A stretch of DNA of 64,000 nucleotides from Actinomycetota bacterium (lineage in GTDB: Bacteria > Actinomycetota > Actinomycetes > Mycobacteriales > Pseudonocardiaceae), in assembly GCA_021324675.1 (NCBI GenBank), contig JAJPIR010000121.1:1-64000 (forward strand), written 5' to 3'. Shown piece by piece: positions 16,747 to 26,297 of this stretch. The notes beneath the pieces were generated by a model that saw nothing but the letters and a program-made list of their open reading frames with translations, was not told where the DNA came from and did not search any database. Within the stretch, counting starts at the first letter, position 1; every line of letters starts with the position of its first letter. The position numbers and the translations under genes are program-made.

Positions 16747-16810
16747 GGCGCCACCTCGTTCATGGAGGTCGACCGGTTCCAGACTCGGGCCATCATGTCC
16801 CTTATTCAAA

Positions 16811-16824
16811 GGGCCGATAGCCGC
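16811..16824. promoter_or_regulatory. DosR-type box upstream of flavodoxin-avidin pair
   Basis: GGGCCGATAGCCGC matches 10 of 14 core positions, 65 bp before the flavodoxin ATG. A nearby GGGCC...GTCCC pair (about 16780-16800) has a 5-base spacer and is less convincing. Confidence 0.4.
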
Positions 16825-16958
16825 TTCAAGCGGAGTCGTCGGTCCCGTAATCGCGTCAGTCCCTCGACTGCGCTGCGTAACCACCCTGCCTAGGACCTGC
16901 AGTCGGCGTCTGCTGCTGCGACACCGGTAGCACTCCCTGACGTTTGGCCTTCTGGCCA

Positions 16959-16972
16959 GGGCCGTTGGTCTG
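16959..16972. promoter_or_regulatory. Weak DosR-type box
   Basis: GGGCCGTTGGTCTG matches 9 of 14 core positions, about 70 bp before the gene at 17041. The same GGCCGTTGGTC word occurs at 36787-36800, before a CBS gene. Confidence 0.3.
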
Positions 16973-17040
16973 TGGTAGTAGCCCCGTGTCGGGCGCAAAC
17001 TAATAACCAGAAGATTTCGCACCCCCGTTAAGAAGCAATT

Positions 17041-17409
17041 ATGGAAACCACGACTTCCCTCCCCTCCTGGTTGGTCCACCCGATAGCCCGGCGTCGTATG
17101 GAGCATCTGGCGCGCATACGCAAAGCGCACAACCAGCTGCTCGCCTGGCGAGTCCAAGATAGTCTGGCCGATATCGGGCTGATCCATCAGGACTACAGCA
17201 TCGCTGGCGGGCGTGTGGTACACCTTCCCGAGGTGATCACGGCGTCGGCCTGGCCCCCGGTGAACGTAGTCATCCGCATGCTGCCTGGCCAAAAGGCCGA
17301 GGAGTACACAGAATATGTTGAAGCGATCGCGGAACACCTTGGCGTAGCCCACGTCAATGTGGTCAAGCTTGAGCATCCGCTGATTCGACTGGAGCTGTCA
17401 ACATGTTAA
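17041..17409 (+). CDS. FtsK/TraB-like N-terminal fragment protein (122 aa)
   Basis: Short protein whose second half (WPPVNVVIRMLPGQ, then AEHLGVAHVNVVKLEHPLIRLEL) resembles the segment just before the motor domain of FtsK/SpoIIIE-family conjugation proteins of actinomycete integrative elements. The ATPase domain is absent, so it cannot pump DNA. It may be a remnant of a conjugation module or a small domesticated protein. The ORF is clean, but the ribosome site is weak. Its stop overlaps the start of the 50-aa peptide gene. Confidence 0.5.
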   Translation: METTTSLPSWLVHPIARRRMEHLARIRKAHNQLLAWRVQDSLADIGLIHQDYSIAGGRVVHLPEVITASAWPPVNVVIRMLPGQKAEEYTEYVEAIAEHLGVAHVNVVKLEHPLIRLELSTC

Positions 17410-17555
17410 CAGTCATCATCATGATAATTGCTGTCATCATTTTGCTGGTGATCGCCGAGATACCCTATATTACGTACCGTCGACATCCGGCGGAAAACCA
17501 GCTAATAGACTACTCGAAATACGACTATTATTACTACATTAGCGCTCATCAATAG
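17403..17555 (+). CDS. Small membrane peptide with Tyr-rich tail (50 aa)
   Basis: Missed by the track because of its length. The ATG overlaps the last codons of the gene before it (ATGTTAA), so translation is probably coupled. The peptide has one hydrophobic segment (about residues 2-19, rich in Ile/Val/Leu), then a hydrophilic tail with the cluster YSKYDYYYYI near the C terminus. Base composition is clearly poorer in G+C than neighbouring genes. No family is recognised. Confidence 0.5.
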   Translation: MLTVIIMIIAVIILLVIAEIPYITYRRHPAENQLIDYSKYDYYYYISAHQ

Positions 17556-17601
17556 GACCCACCGGAGCAGGACTCCCGGGACCGAACCACGCAACTATCA
17601 G

Positions 17602-18306
17602 TCACTGGTGTGGCGGCAGGAAAGTGTCGCTCTCGTAGGAGTGCATGACGGCGGTGACGTGCATCCCAGCGTGGGCGATCGGTGCACCGACCGGATTGAG
17701 GGTAGCGAGCGTCGGTAGGCTCCAAATCAGATCACCGACGACCGGCTTCACCAGCTTGCCCGAGCGAAAGTCGCTGTATCCGAAGTGGTAGGCAGCGGTC
17801 ATCACCAGCGATGCCAGTAGCGCCAGCGCGCCGATCCCGGCCGTGCCGGGGAGGTGGCGCCGCAGACGGCTTCCTGCGGTGGCAGCGAAGACAGCAAGGA
17901 TCGGGAACGCCGACAACAACAAGCCGTCGACCCCTCCGTACACGACCCCACGCCACAACACCGCTCCGACCAATGGAAGACCTCCAGGCTTGGCCGTCGC
18001 GGGCTCGGTGCGGATCATGATGACTGCTACAACGATGGCGCAGACCATGCCGAGGACGGTGGCGAGTGGCCAGCGGCGCCGGATCATCGCCGTGATGGGC
18101 TGCCCGGTGAACCGAGCCCAGAAGAGGAAAAACATCACGACGCTCGCTGCGTAAATGCCGTAGTAGAGATCACGCGGCAGGTCCAGCACGTCAGCGAAGA
18201 CGAAGGGGATCGCAAAGGCGATCACGAGTCCTGCCGCGAGCCAACGTAGTTGCTGCCACGCAGACTGCGTCCAGACGCCACCGTGCGACGTATCCACCTC
18301 GGTCAT
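17602..18306 (-). CDS. Multi-pass membrane protein (CPBP/Abi-like)
   Basis: 234 aa with about six hydrophobic segments (near 24-44, 50-68, 82-102, 112-130, 134-150 and 155-175). The C-terminal part contains YHFGYSDFR, WSLPTLATLNPVGAPIAHA and HVTAVMHSYES. The two conserved His-containing stretches recall CPBP intramembrane protease-like proteins, but the EExxxR motif is not evident, so protease activity is doubtful. A weak DosR-type box lies 36 bp upstream. Confidence 0.6.
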   Translation of the reverse strand: MTEVDTSHGGVWTQSAWQQLRWLAAGLVIAFAIPFVFADVLDLPRDLYYGIYAASVVMFFLFWARFTGQPITAMIRRRWPLATVLGMVCAIVVAVIMIRTEPATAKPGGLPLVGAVLWRGVVYGGVDGLLLSAFPILAVFAATAGSRLRRHLPGTAGIGALALLASLVMTAAYHFGYSDFRSGKLVKPVVGDLIWSLPTLATLNPVGAPIAHAGMHVTAVMHSYESDTFLPPHQ

Positions 18307-18341
18307 AGCGCAACAATCCTCTGCAGTGACCAGGCGAGCTA

Positions 18342-18355
18342 GGGTCGAACGACTC
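18342..18355. promoter_or_regulatory. Weak DosR-type box
   Basis: GGGTCGAACGACTC matches 9 of 14 core positions and shares the GGGTCGAA start of stronger sites at 14512 and 19133. It lies 36 bp before the membrane-protein gene at 17602-18306. Confidence 0.35.
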
Positions 18356-19496
18356 GGTTACGACAAAGACTCTGGTGACAACAGCCTCAAGCCAGCAACC
18401 TTGGCAGGGCGGATGGAAGACAGCCCCTGCCGCATGACCGGCGATACCTGTTGCAGCGTGCCGACGCAGTCGGAGGCTGCATCGGGACTAGGCAATCGAC
18501 GGCCTGCTAATCCGCTCCTGACCTGGATACCGGACGAGTGGATCGGTGTCATAGGTCCCCGAACCTCGGGACCTTCGACCCATCCCGATGCTCCCTTTCA
18601 CATGGGATTCTCGATGAGCTGGGAAACCAGCGACCACGCCCGAGGGCGCATGAGGTTCGAGTGGCTGCTCAGCCGCCGCCACCGTCGTAAGACGGTAGTG
18701 CGTCCCCGGGCAGGCCTATGTCCAATGTTGTCCGCTGCTTGCGCTACAGCGGACATCCCCGTCTTCCGCTATCAAAGTGGCTAAGTGGCGCTGTGATTTA
18801 GCTCGGTGACGAATGAAAACCGTGTCATGCAGGCAGACCTCGGCATCCTGCCCCGTGTCCGCGGTATCTGTGTCAGCGATACTTGCCACTGGGGGTGCCA
18901 GCGTCGCGCTGCACTCGTGGAAACAACGTCCCAGCAGGACTGAGATCAGCTCAATCCATCATGGTCTGGACAGCGGGTTGGCAGGTCCCGTGGACGGCGC
19001 CGTTAACGAGTTCTTGATGGAAACCTCACCTACAGTTAGCCACCCGTCTCATGCCGCTAGCTCACCGCGGGGTGACCTCCCCGCCTTCAGCCAATCTCTG
19101 CACATCCTCGATGCTTGCTTGGATAAATTGTAGGGTCGAAAGTTCCGAGCATGGGAAAGAGCCGAAGGGCGGCACGGCGTCACCAAAACAGCCCTGCGTC
19201 GTGGAGCCGCACGGCAGTAAATACCATATTCTGCAGCGTCGTGTAAAAGCGAACCAAGTTTGCTTTAGGGCTAGGATGATGATCCTTCTGTATAATCGTA
19301 ACCATACGAGCAATCTCGGCGTTTTCGATGTATGCGCTAGATTCGACCGGTGCAATGAATTAATCTCGTAGCCTTGCTTATTCAACCGCGCTCGGATACC
19401 CAGCGCTGAACTCAATGTAAATAAGCGGATGAACCAGGCGCTGTCAGCCCACGTCATGGCAGTGCATCTAGGTAGGGCTAAACGGCCCTGCCCGCG
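18356..19496. other. Gap: about 1.1 kb without a supported gene
   Basis: ORFs 18326-18784, 18813-19133, 19051-19371 (+) and 19062-19457 (-) show no family motifs and conflict with each other. The part at about 19230-19430 is visibly richer in A/T than the rest of the window. A good DosR-type box lies inside the gap (19133-19146) with no recognised gene close downstream on either strand. Confidence 0.45.
19133..19146. promoter_or_regulatory. DosR-type box with no obvious target gene
   Basis: GGGTCGAAAGTTCC matches 11 of 14 core positions. It differs by one base from the strong site at 14512. The nearest recognised gene downstream is the triple USP, 400 bp to the right. Confidence 0.5.
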
Positions 19497-19510
19497 TGGT
19501 CTTTAGTCTC
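19497..19510. promoter_or_regulatory. DosR-type box upstream of triple USP
   Basis: TGGTCTTTAGTCTC matches 11 of 14 core positions, including the whole central CTTTAGTC. It ends 35 bp before the USP start codon. Confidence 0.5.
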
Positions 19511-19545
19511 TGTCCACGGGGGTGATTAGCTTCCATGATTAAACC

Positions 19546-20934
19546 ATGCAGCGGATCATGGTGGGCATAGACGGGTCGGCGGCGTCGAAGGCGGCGCTGC
19601 GCTGGGCGGCGGAAATGGCCGGGCGTGTCGGGGCACGCCTGGAGGTGATCCGAGCGTGGCACTATCCGCCGCCGTATCACGAGTGGGACGCGCGGCCGTC
19701 AAGTTACGGTTTCCTTCCCCTGTTGCCTGACCGCGATCGGGCCGAACAGTTGGCCCGCGATGAGCTGACCGCCACCACAGCCGAAGTGCTTGGTGCGCAC
19801 CCCACGGTTAAGTTTGATGAGCGGGTGATCAACGGGCATGCCGGTCATGTGCTGATCGAGGCGTCAACCGATGCAGCGCTGCTGGTGGTAGGCCAACACG
19901 GGCACAACCGGCTGCAGGCATTCGTGCTGGGATCTGTCGCTCGGGTATGCACCGAGCAGGCACGCTGCCCAGTTGTGGTGATCCCGGCCGAAGCTCGTGA
20001 GCCGAGTAGTCGACAACTGATTCAACCTGCTACCACGGCCACCAATGGAACAAGCAAGATCGTTGGCCATCCGATCGTGGTCGGCGTGGACGGGTCAGCA
20101 TGGTCACTGCACGCCGTCCGGTGGGCCGCCGAGGAAGCAGCTTTGCGGCGGGTGCCGCTGCGCTTAGTGCACAGTGTTCCCTTGTCCGCAATTCGCCGCG
20201 GCGGCAACTTTGAGGCTCTGGAAGACGAGGGGCGCCGGTATGTGACCCAAGCCCAGGGCGGGGTACGCCAGATTTACCCCGAGGTCACCGTGGATGTTGA
20301 GGTACACACTGGTGATCCGGTGCCGGTGTTAGTTGACCTCTCGCGGCAGGCCCGACTGCTGGTAGTGGGTTCGCGTGGACTGGGCAAGTTTAGTGACCTG
20401 TTAGCGGGCTCTACCGCGGTTGCTCTGGCCAGGCATGGGCACTGCCCGCTCGCGGTCATCCACGGCCCAATAGGGGAGCAGGCGGCAGCCCGCCAGGGAC
20501 CGGTGGTAGTCGGCGTGGACGGATCACCCACTAGCGAAGCGGCGGTCGCTTTGGCTTTCGAGGAAGCCTCATTGCGCAATCTCGACTTGGTGGCCGTGCA
20601 CACCTGGATCGATTTTTCGTCGGATTATTCTTACGCATACGCGCGGCAATTCATCACCGACTGGGAAGAGATCGAAACCGAGGAACGCGAGCTGCTAGCG
20701 CAACGACTGGCCGGGTGGCAGGAAAAGTACCCGGACGTCACAGTGAAGCGGGTCGTCACCGCTGACCGGCCGGTGCGTCATCTGCTGGAGCAGGCGTCGC
20801 ACGCCCCACTGCTAGTCGTCGGTAGCCGAGGTCGCGGCGCGATTTCCGGTGCGTTGCTGGGCACGACGAGCCAGGCACTGATCTACCACAGCCCCTGCCC
20901 GCTTCTGATTGCGCGTCCGACCTCCGCGCCCTAA
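19546..20934 (+). CDS. Triple-domain universal stress protein
   Basis: 462 aa with three USP domains in a row, starting near residues 1, 178 and 321. Each keeps a G-2X-G-9X-G-S/T ATP signature: VVGQHGHNRLQAFVLGS, VVGSRGLGKFSDLLAGS and VVGSRGRGAISGALLGT. Most USPs have one or two domains, so three in one chain is unusual. The third domain carries the LAGWQEKYPDVTVKRV block shared with other USPs here, so the protein looks like a two-domain USP with an extra N-terminal domain. The N-terminal MQRIMVGIDGS fits a normal USP start. No strong ribosome site was seen. Confidence 0.9.
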   Translation: MQRIMVGIDGSAASKAALRWAAEMAGRVGARLEVIRAWHYPPPYHEWDARPSSYGFLPLLPDRDRAEQLARDELTATTAEVLGAHPTVKFDERVINGHAGHVLIEASTDAALLVVGQHGHNRLQAFVLGSVARVCTEQARCPVVVIPAEAREPSSRQLIQPATTATNGTSKIVGHPIVVGVDGSAWSLHAVRWAAEEAALRRVPLRLVHSVPLSAIRRGGNFEALEDEGRRYVTQAQGGVRQIYPEVTVDVEVHTGDPVPVLVDLSRQARLLVVGSRGLGKFSDLLAGSTAVALARHGHCPLAVIHGPIGEQAAARQGPVVVGVDGSPTSEAAVALAFEEASLRNLDLVAVHTWIDFSSDYSYAYARQFITDWEEIETEERELLAQRLAGWQEKYPDVTVKRVVTADRPVRHLLEQASHAPLLVVGSRGRGAISGALLGTTSQALIYHSPCPLLIARPTSAP

Positions 20935-21027
20935 TCGGCGCCGCAGACGGGTGGACATGGCCGCGTTCGGATCGACTCTCTTCCGCGCTTGTTGTCGTGC
21001 TTGGCGCCGTGTCGCCGGCCGGTCGTG

Positions 21028-22095
21028 ATGGGCATCTGGGGACGCGCCATACGACCACCACGGTGGCGGTTGTTGTTCGACGTTGCGTTAGCACTGGTGG
21101 GTGTAGGGATCGCGGTGTGGCGTTTAGCGCCGACGTTGGCGCACGTCCCCGACCTGGGGGCCCGCCTGGCTGGTCTCGGAAGGGGTTGGCTGGTGCTGGC
21201 CCTGCTGCTGGCGGTGGCCTCGCTGGCGGACTATGGGGAACTACACCGCCGGCTGCTGATAGCAGGTGGCGCCCGCATCTCGGGCGCCACGGTCCAGGCG
21301 ATCACGTTCATCGGTAATGCGGTCACGCAGGCCGTGCCGTCTGGAGGCTCGCTGGCCGGTGGCGGGTACTCGGTGGCAGTACTGCAGCGGCGTGGGGTTG
21401 ACGCCGCACTGTCGGTGTGGACGGTCGCGATGGGGATCCTGCTGACATCTACAACCATGGCGGTGATGGCACCGCTGTGTTTAGCCGCGGGCCAATTCCT
21501 CAGCGTGCCCGCCGCAGTGGCACTGTCGGGGACTATCGCCGCGCTGTGCTGGGCAGGGTGGAGCGTGATGCGGCGTCCCCCCATAGTTGATGCGATAGCT
21601 CGCGGCGTATTAGCAGCAGCCGGCCAGATGCCTGTGCTACGACACACCGACTGGCCCGCTCAGCAATCGACACGGGTCAACCAATTCGCCCAACGCATCG
21701 GGCACCTACGGCCACGCCCAGTGCAGTGGGTGACGTTTGTCGCTGCGGCAGTGGCCACGTGGATGCTCGACTACCTGGCGCTGGCCGCGTGCGCGGCCGC
21801 TACCGGCAGCGCAATCCCTTGGGCCGCGGTCGCGGTCGGCTATCTGATTGTGCAGATCAGCATCGGGCTGGAATTGACTCCCGGCGGTACCGGACCCGCG
21901 GAAGCGGGCCTGCTCGCCGCCCTGGTATCGGGAGGCATCCCTGCGGGCTCTGCGGCGATCGTGGTGATGGTGTATCGCGTCCTAACCTTGCTGGTACTCG
22001 CAATGTTGGGCTGGGCCGTGTTTGTTAGCGTTGCCCTGCACCGGGCGCATCGACGGGCGGGATCAACCAACGGCACCCATAACCGCAGTCACTGA
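21028..22095 (+). CDS. LPG-synthase/YbhN-type (UPF0104) membrane protein
   Basis: Integral membrane protein with about eight predicted helices. Family-typical blocks are FIGNAVTQAVPSGGSLAGG, ELTPGGTGPAEAGLLAALV and a final helix VYRVLTLLVLAMLGW. This is the lysylphosphatidylglycerol-synthase transmembrane (YbhN) group without a catalytic C-terminal domain. The substrate is unknown; a lipid-related role is usual for the family. The start is uncertain: the track uses a TTG (20989), and the in-frame ATG at 21028 (MGIWGR) is placed better relative to the first helix. It follows the triple USP and could share its transcript. Confidence 0.75.
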   Translation: MGIWGRAIRPPRWRLLFDVALALVGVGIAVWRLAPTLAHVPDLGARLAGLGRGWLVLALLLAVASLADYGELHRRLLIAGGARISGATVQAITFIGNAVTQAVPSGGSLAGGGYSVAVLQRRGVDAALSVWTVAMGILLTSTTMAVMAPLCLAAGQFLSVPAAVALSGTIAALCWAGWSVMRRPPIVDAIARGVLAAAGQMPVLRHTDWPAQQSTRVNQFAQRIGHLRPRPVQWVTFVAAAVATWMLDYLALAACAAATGSAIPWAAVAVGYLIVQISIGLELTPGGTGPAEAGLLAALVSGGIPAGSAAIVVMVYRVLTLLVLAMLGWAVFVSVALHRAHRRAGSTNGTHNRSH

Positions 22096-22145
22096 CCGTC
22101 CGTATCCCGGGGACGTTCGAGCTGTGCGCTTCAACTGAATATTCC

Positions 22146-22159
22146 GGGACGTACGTCCC
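22146..22159. promoter_or_regulatory. Strong DosR-type box
   Basis: GGGACGTACGTCCC is a perfect palindrome with the correct 4-base centre and matches 12 of 14 core positions. It lies 96 bp before the USP gene at 22256. A further GGGGAC half-site is about 40 bp upstream. Confidence 0.7.
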
Positions 22160-22255
22160 GGGCAGGCGACTTCTTGCGACCCTGCTGGTTGCGGTGATTG
22201 CGGCGGAGGCTGGAAACCATCGCCACAAAGCCAGGCGCGTCCGCAGGAGGCGAGC

Positions 22256-23158
22256 ATGGACACCGCTCACGAACTCGATGCCATCATTGCCGGAGTCGAT
22301 GGATCACCAGCGGCGCTGCAAGCCGTCCGCTGGGCAGCGACCGAAGCGCGCAACTTACGCTGCCCCCTTCGCCTGGTACATACCCTTCAGTGGCCACTTG
22401 TCGGCTACCCGATACCGCCTGGGTTGAGAGCTGACTGGACCAACGAGATCCACAAGCAGGGCTGTGAATGGCTGCGGCAGGCTGAAAAGGCGGCCAAACT
22501 CACCGCCCCGGAACTACCGGTGCAGGTGCACTTGCTCGCCGGCGACCCCAGACAATGCCTGCTCACCGAAGCAGAAAGCGCCCGGGAACTCGTGGTGGGA
22601 TCGCGTGGATTAGGTGGCTTCACCGGCATGATGCTGGGGTCGACCAGCGCCGCAGTGGTTCAACACGCCCCCTGCCCGGTCGTGGTGGTGCACGGACCGG
22701 GAATTGCCAACGGCCCGGTCGTTGTCGGCCTGGACGGCTCGGCGGTCAGCGAACAGGCATTGGGGTATGCCTTCGAGGCTGCCTCACACGCCGGGGTCCG
22801 GTTGGTGGCCGCGCACGCTTGGGGCGATCTCGGTGAGTCCGAATCGTGGCTTGTCAGGGTCGCCGGGATGACCTTTGACGACATCGAGGCGGTAGGGCAT
22901 CAGATGCTCGCTGAACAGCTCGCACCCTGGCAGGACAAATACCCCGGTGTGTCCGTTGAACCTCGGGTCATCCACCGGCAGTTCCCCGATGTCGCACTGA
23001 TCGAGCTGGGAGGTCAGGCACGGATGGTTGTCGTAGGCTCCCATGGCCGTGGTAGGTTCACCCGGCTTCTGCTCGGCTCGGTAAGCCACGCGGTAGCACA
23101 GCACGCCACCTGCCCGGTCGCTGTATGTAGACGGGGATCAAAGACGGCAGGCAAGTGA
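22256..23158 (+). CDS. Tandem universal stress protein
   Basis: 300 aa, two USP domains (from about residues 7 and 155), with ATP signatures VVGSRGLGGFTGMMLGS and VVGSHGRGRFTRLLLGS. It is a close paralogue of 12791-13684; both share the block order EARN, LRADWT, STSAAVVQHA, ALGYAFEAA. AGGAGG lies 5 bases before the ATG. A strong DosR-type box upstream supports hypoxic induction. Confidence 0.92.
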   Translation: MDTAHELDAIIAGVDGSPAALQAVRWAATEARNLRCPLRLVHTLQWPLVGYPIPPGLRADWTNEIHKQGCEWLRQAEKAAKLTAPELPVQVHLLAGDPRQCLLTEAESARELVVGSRGLGGFTGMMLGSTSAAVVQHAPCPVVVVHGPGIANGPVVVGLDGSAVSEQALGYAFEAASHAGVRLVAAHAWGDLGESESWLVRVAGMTFDDIEAVGHQMLAEQLAPWQDKYPGVSVEPRVIHRQFPDVALIELGGQARMVVVGSHGRGRFTRLLLGSVSHAVAQHATCPVAVCRRGSKTAGK

Positions 23159-23220
23159 CCCGTAATTTGACCAACCGGCTTGTCAGCCACCAGGTCCACG
23201 GGAAATGCGTTTGGCTTGCT

Positions 23221-23428
23221 CTCGATTCCCATTACCGCCAGCTCCTCGGCCGCAACGACCCGGGCATCGGGCCGGGAAAAACGACGCTGACGTGTTCGTC
23301 GGGGCCCAGCGCACCCGGTACGGCGGTTGACCATCCCCAGACAGCAACTCCTCGATGCGTCCTGGAATGCTATGCCGATTCACCGTGGCGGTCCCAACGA
23401 TGAGCCGGTCACCCGGCTTCGCCTGCAT
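23221..23428 (-). pseudogene. DUF1918 protein, frameshifted
   Basis: MQAKPGDRLIVGTATVNRHS, then IPGRIEELLSGDGQPPYRVRW, is the N-terminal part of the small DUF1918 family, common in actinomycetes near DUF1876 genes. After SFFP the expected continuation (PDARVVAAEELA) is in another frame, so one or two bases are missing near 23275. No clean stop at the usual family length (about 60-70 aa) was found, and the end given is approximate. Confidence 0.6.
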
Positions 23429-23581
23429 GGTCTTTCCCACCCCAGCAGCCAACCTGTCCGTGCTGCTCAGCCAGGCGAGGCCGGATGTCATTCATAGGGT
23501 CGCAAAAAAGATGGGTCAGGCCCTGCCCGTCATCGCACAACACGCAATGGCGAAGAGAAAATCTGAAAACGTGGACGTGCC

Positions 23582-25301
23582 ATGGGAACCGCTAGTCAGC
23601 TTAAGCTGGTACGGGGATTGCTCCCTGGAGTGACTAGCTTTCGGTGGTTATCAGCGTGCCTGGTTGCATAGTGATCTGCTGGCGGGGGCGGCGGTAGCCG
23701 CGTATCTGATTCCTCAGGTGATGGCTTATGCGGAGATCGCGGGCCTATCCGCAGTGACCGGTTTGGTCGCCGTGAGCGGCGCGCTGGCCAGTTACGCGGT
23801 ATTGGGATCATCCCGGCAACTTTCGGTCGGTCCCGAGTCGACCACGGCGTTGATGACTGCCGCAACAGTGGCACCGCTGGCGGGTGGAGACCCGATCCGC
23901 TATGCCGCTTTGGCGTCGGGTCTTGCCGTTGTGGTGGGTGTGCTCTGCTTGCTCGGTCGATTGGCGCGGGCAGGAGCGTTGGCGGATTTACTGTCCAAAC
24001 CGGTGCTTATCGGCTACCTCACTGGAATTGCCATCCTAATGATCATCAGCCAGTTGCACCAACTCACGGGGATTCCTATTCACGGCAATTCAGTGCTCTC
24101 CGAAATCACGTCATTCGTCACCGGGCTCAATCGGTTGCACGTTCCTACGGCGACAATGTCGGTGTTGTTGCTGGTGGTGTTGCTCCTCGGCCAACGACTG
24201 CGGCCTAACTGGCCGATACTGCTGATCAGCATGCTCGCAGCCACCGGCGCGGTTGCGGTGTTTTCCTTGCAGCGTTACGGCATCGTGGTGATCGGTCAGG
24301 CGGCTACCGGGATGCCCGCACTGGCAGCCCCACGTCTGTCAACCGCGGACCTGCCAGCTTTGGCGCTGCCCGCGCTGGGGATTGCGGTCGTCGCCTACTC
24401 CGACAACATGCTCACCGCTCGCGCTTTCGTCAGCCGCCGGTCGCAAACCGTGGACGCCAACGCGGAGCTAATCGCTTTGGGCATGGCGAACATGGTCGCC
24501 GGGCTGCTCCGTGGGTTTCCGGTCAGCAGCAGCGGCAGCCGCACCGCAATCGGCGCTGCCCAGGGCAGCCGCACCCAGCTGCACTCGCTGGTCGCGGTGG
24601 TCCTCGCAGCGGGCGACACCGTACTGGCCGGCTTTCCGGCGGCGGCTCTGGGCGCCGTCGTGGTCTACGCCGCACTACAGTTGATCGACCTACCGGCATT
24701 TACCAGGATCGCCCGCTTCCGGCATTCCGAATTTGATACTCGCCCTGACCGCCAGCTGCGGCGTGCTGGTGTTGGGTGTCCTTTATGGAGTTCTGGTCGC
24801 CGTCGGGCTGTCCATCATGGAATTGCTGCGCCGGCGGCCCGACCACATGACGGTATCCTCGGTTATGCGCCTGGTGTGCCAGGCATGCATGACATTGATG
24901 ACTACGCTGACGCTCGGCAAGTGCCCGGCTTAATCGTCTACCGGTATGACGCACCACTGTGCTTCGCCAACGCTGAGGACTTCCGGCGTCGGGCATTGGC
25001 GGCGGCTGTCTCTGCTCCGTCCCCACTGCGGTGGTTTTTGCTCAACGCCGAAGCCAATGTCGAGGTGGATAGCACAGCAATTGATGCGCTGAAAGCACTT
25101 TACGCTGAGCTGTGCCGCGAAGACGTGGTGTTTGCGATGGCTCGGGTCAAACAAGACCTGCGTGACCAGCTTGCTAAAACTGATTTCATTCGTACCGTCG
25201 GAGAAAACAGAATCTTCATGACGTTACCTACCGCAGTCATGGCCTACCGGAACTGGCACCAGCAGCACTTCGGCTCATTCCCCGACGGGCCGCAACCATA
25301 G
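23582..25301 (+). pseudogene. SulP-family anion transporter with STAS domain, three frameshifts
   Basis: Most of the protein is in the ORF 23664-25301: the transmembrane SulP core (DLLAGAAVAAYLIPQVMAYAE, VGPESTTALM, GFPVSSSGSRTA) and a C-terminal STAS domain (VDSTAIDALKALYAEL). The N terminus (MGTASQLKLVRGLLPGV) is in another frame from 23582, joined near 23645. In the region 24733-24840 the true sequence (ILALTASCGVLVLGVLYGVL) is in frame +1, bounded by an extra base near 24733 and a missing base near 24840. SulP proteins carry sulfate, bicarbonate or other anions; Rv1739c is the mycobacterial relative beside Rv1738. Confidence 0.8.
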
Positions 25302-25484
25302 CCCCAACCCGAAGCAGCACTCTGGCTACAGACTGCGCTCGTGGGGCTTGACCATCCGGCGGATTGACCTGCCACAGGTGGCTGAACCTGACGTACCAGT
25401 GATGACCCCACCGCCGGGGGCAAAAAGGCGGCAGTAATCGCGACGCTGCGACGGCAATCTGGGCGCCACTGAACGCATCATTTG

Positions 25485-25534
25485 GGGTAACCGATAAGAA
25501 ACGTGTCACCAGCTGCAAACGCGGGTGATCTTGC
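25485..25534 (+). repeat. Left terminal inverted repeat of Tn3-like element
   Basis: Begins GGGTAACCGATAAGAAACGT and matches the reverse complement of 30786-30835 at 47 of 50 positions. The preceding ATTTG is the left target duplication. Confidence 0.92.
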
Positions 25535-25537
25535 TCG

Positions 25538-26201
25538 TCAATCGGCGCCGGCGGAGAGCTGGTGCAGGCCGCGGCCGGCGGCGCGCAGCTCGCGCAGGTC
25601 CGGGATGTAGTTGTAGAGGGTGCCGGGGTTGACGCCAAGCAGCTTCGCGATGGCGGTGACGCTGGCCTCGGGTTGGGCAGCAGGTCACGGGCGGCGCGGA
25701 TGATCTCGGGTGTGACGACAGTGGGGCGGCCGCCGACGCGGCCGTGGGCGCAGGCGGCGGCCAGGCCCTCGTGGGTGCCGGAGACGATCAACTCGCGGAT
25801 GAACTCGGCCAGGGCGGCGAAGACGTGGAAGACCTTCCGCCCGCCCGGGGTCGTGGTGTCGAGGTTCTCGTGCAGGGAGGTGAACCCGACGCCGCGGCGG
25901 CGCAGGTCGCCGATGGTGGCGATGAGATCCGGCAAGGAGCGGGAGAGCCGATCCAGTGACGGCACGACGAGGGTGTCACCGGCGTGCATGAAGTCCAGAC
26001 ACGTGACGAGCTGGGCTGGTCGGTGTCGCGACCGGACTGCTTCTCGGCGAAGATGCGTCGGCAGCCGGCGGCCTTCAGCGCGTCGAATTGGCGTTCGAGC
26101 TTCTGCCCGCCGGTGGAGACGCGGGCGTAGCCGATGCGGATGTTGGTGAGCACCGCCGGTTCAGCGGCGAGCAGTTCGGGGGGTTCAAGCGCACCGGTCA
26201 T
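25538..26201 (-). pseudogene. tnpR: Serine recombinase (Tn3 resolvase), frameshifted
   Basis: Resolvase N-terminal domain: [18 protein letters not shown] contains the catalytic Ser, followed by [10 protein letters not shown]. The rest lies in a second frame ([37 protein letters not shown]). The C-terminal helix-turn-helix (ASVTAIAKLLGVNPGTLYNY) is in yet another frame and ends at 25538. Two indels, near 26010 and 25680, break it. The intact form would resolve transposition cointegrates at res. The start is the ATG of [10 protein letters not shown]. Confidence 0.85.
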
Positions 26202-26297
26202 GCTTTCAGAAAACGGTGTCCAGCTTGTTGTTGAACACCTGGTTTTTGAACGACTTTTTGAAGGCAACCCAGACGCATTTGAGGACCTTGCAGCGAT

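Noticed and set aside
19062-19457. 131-aa minus-strand ORF in the large gap
   Set aside because: No family resemblance, no ribosome site, overlapping competing ORFs in an AT-richer stretch.
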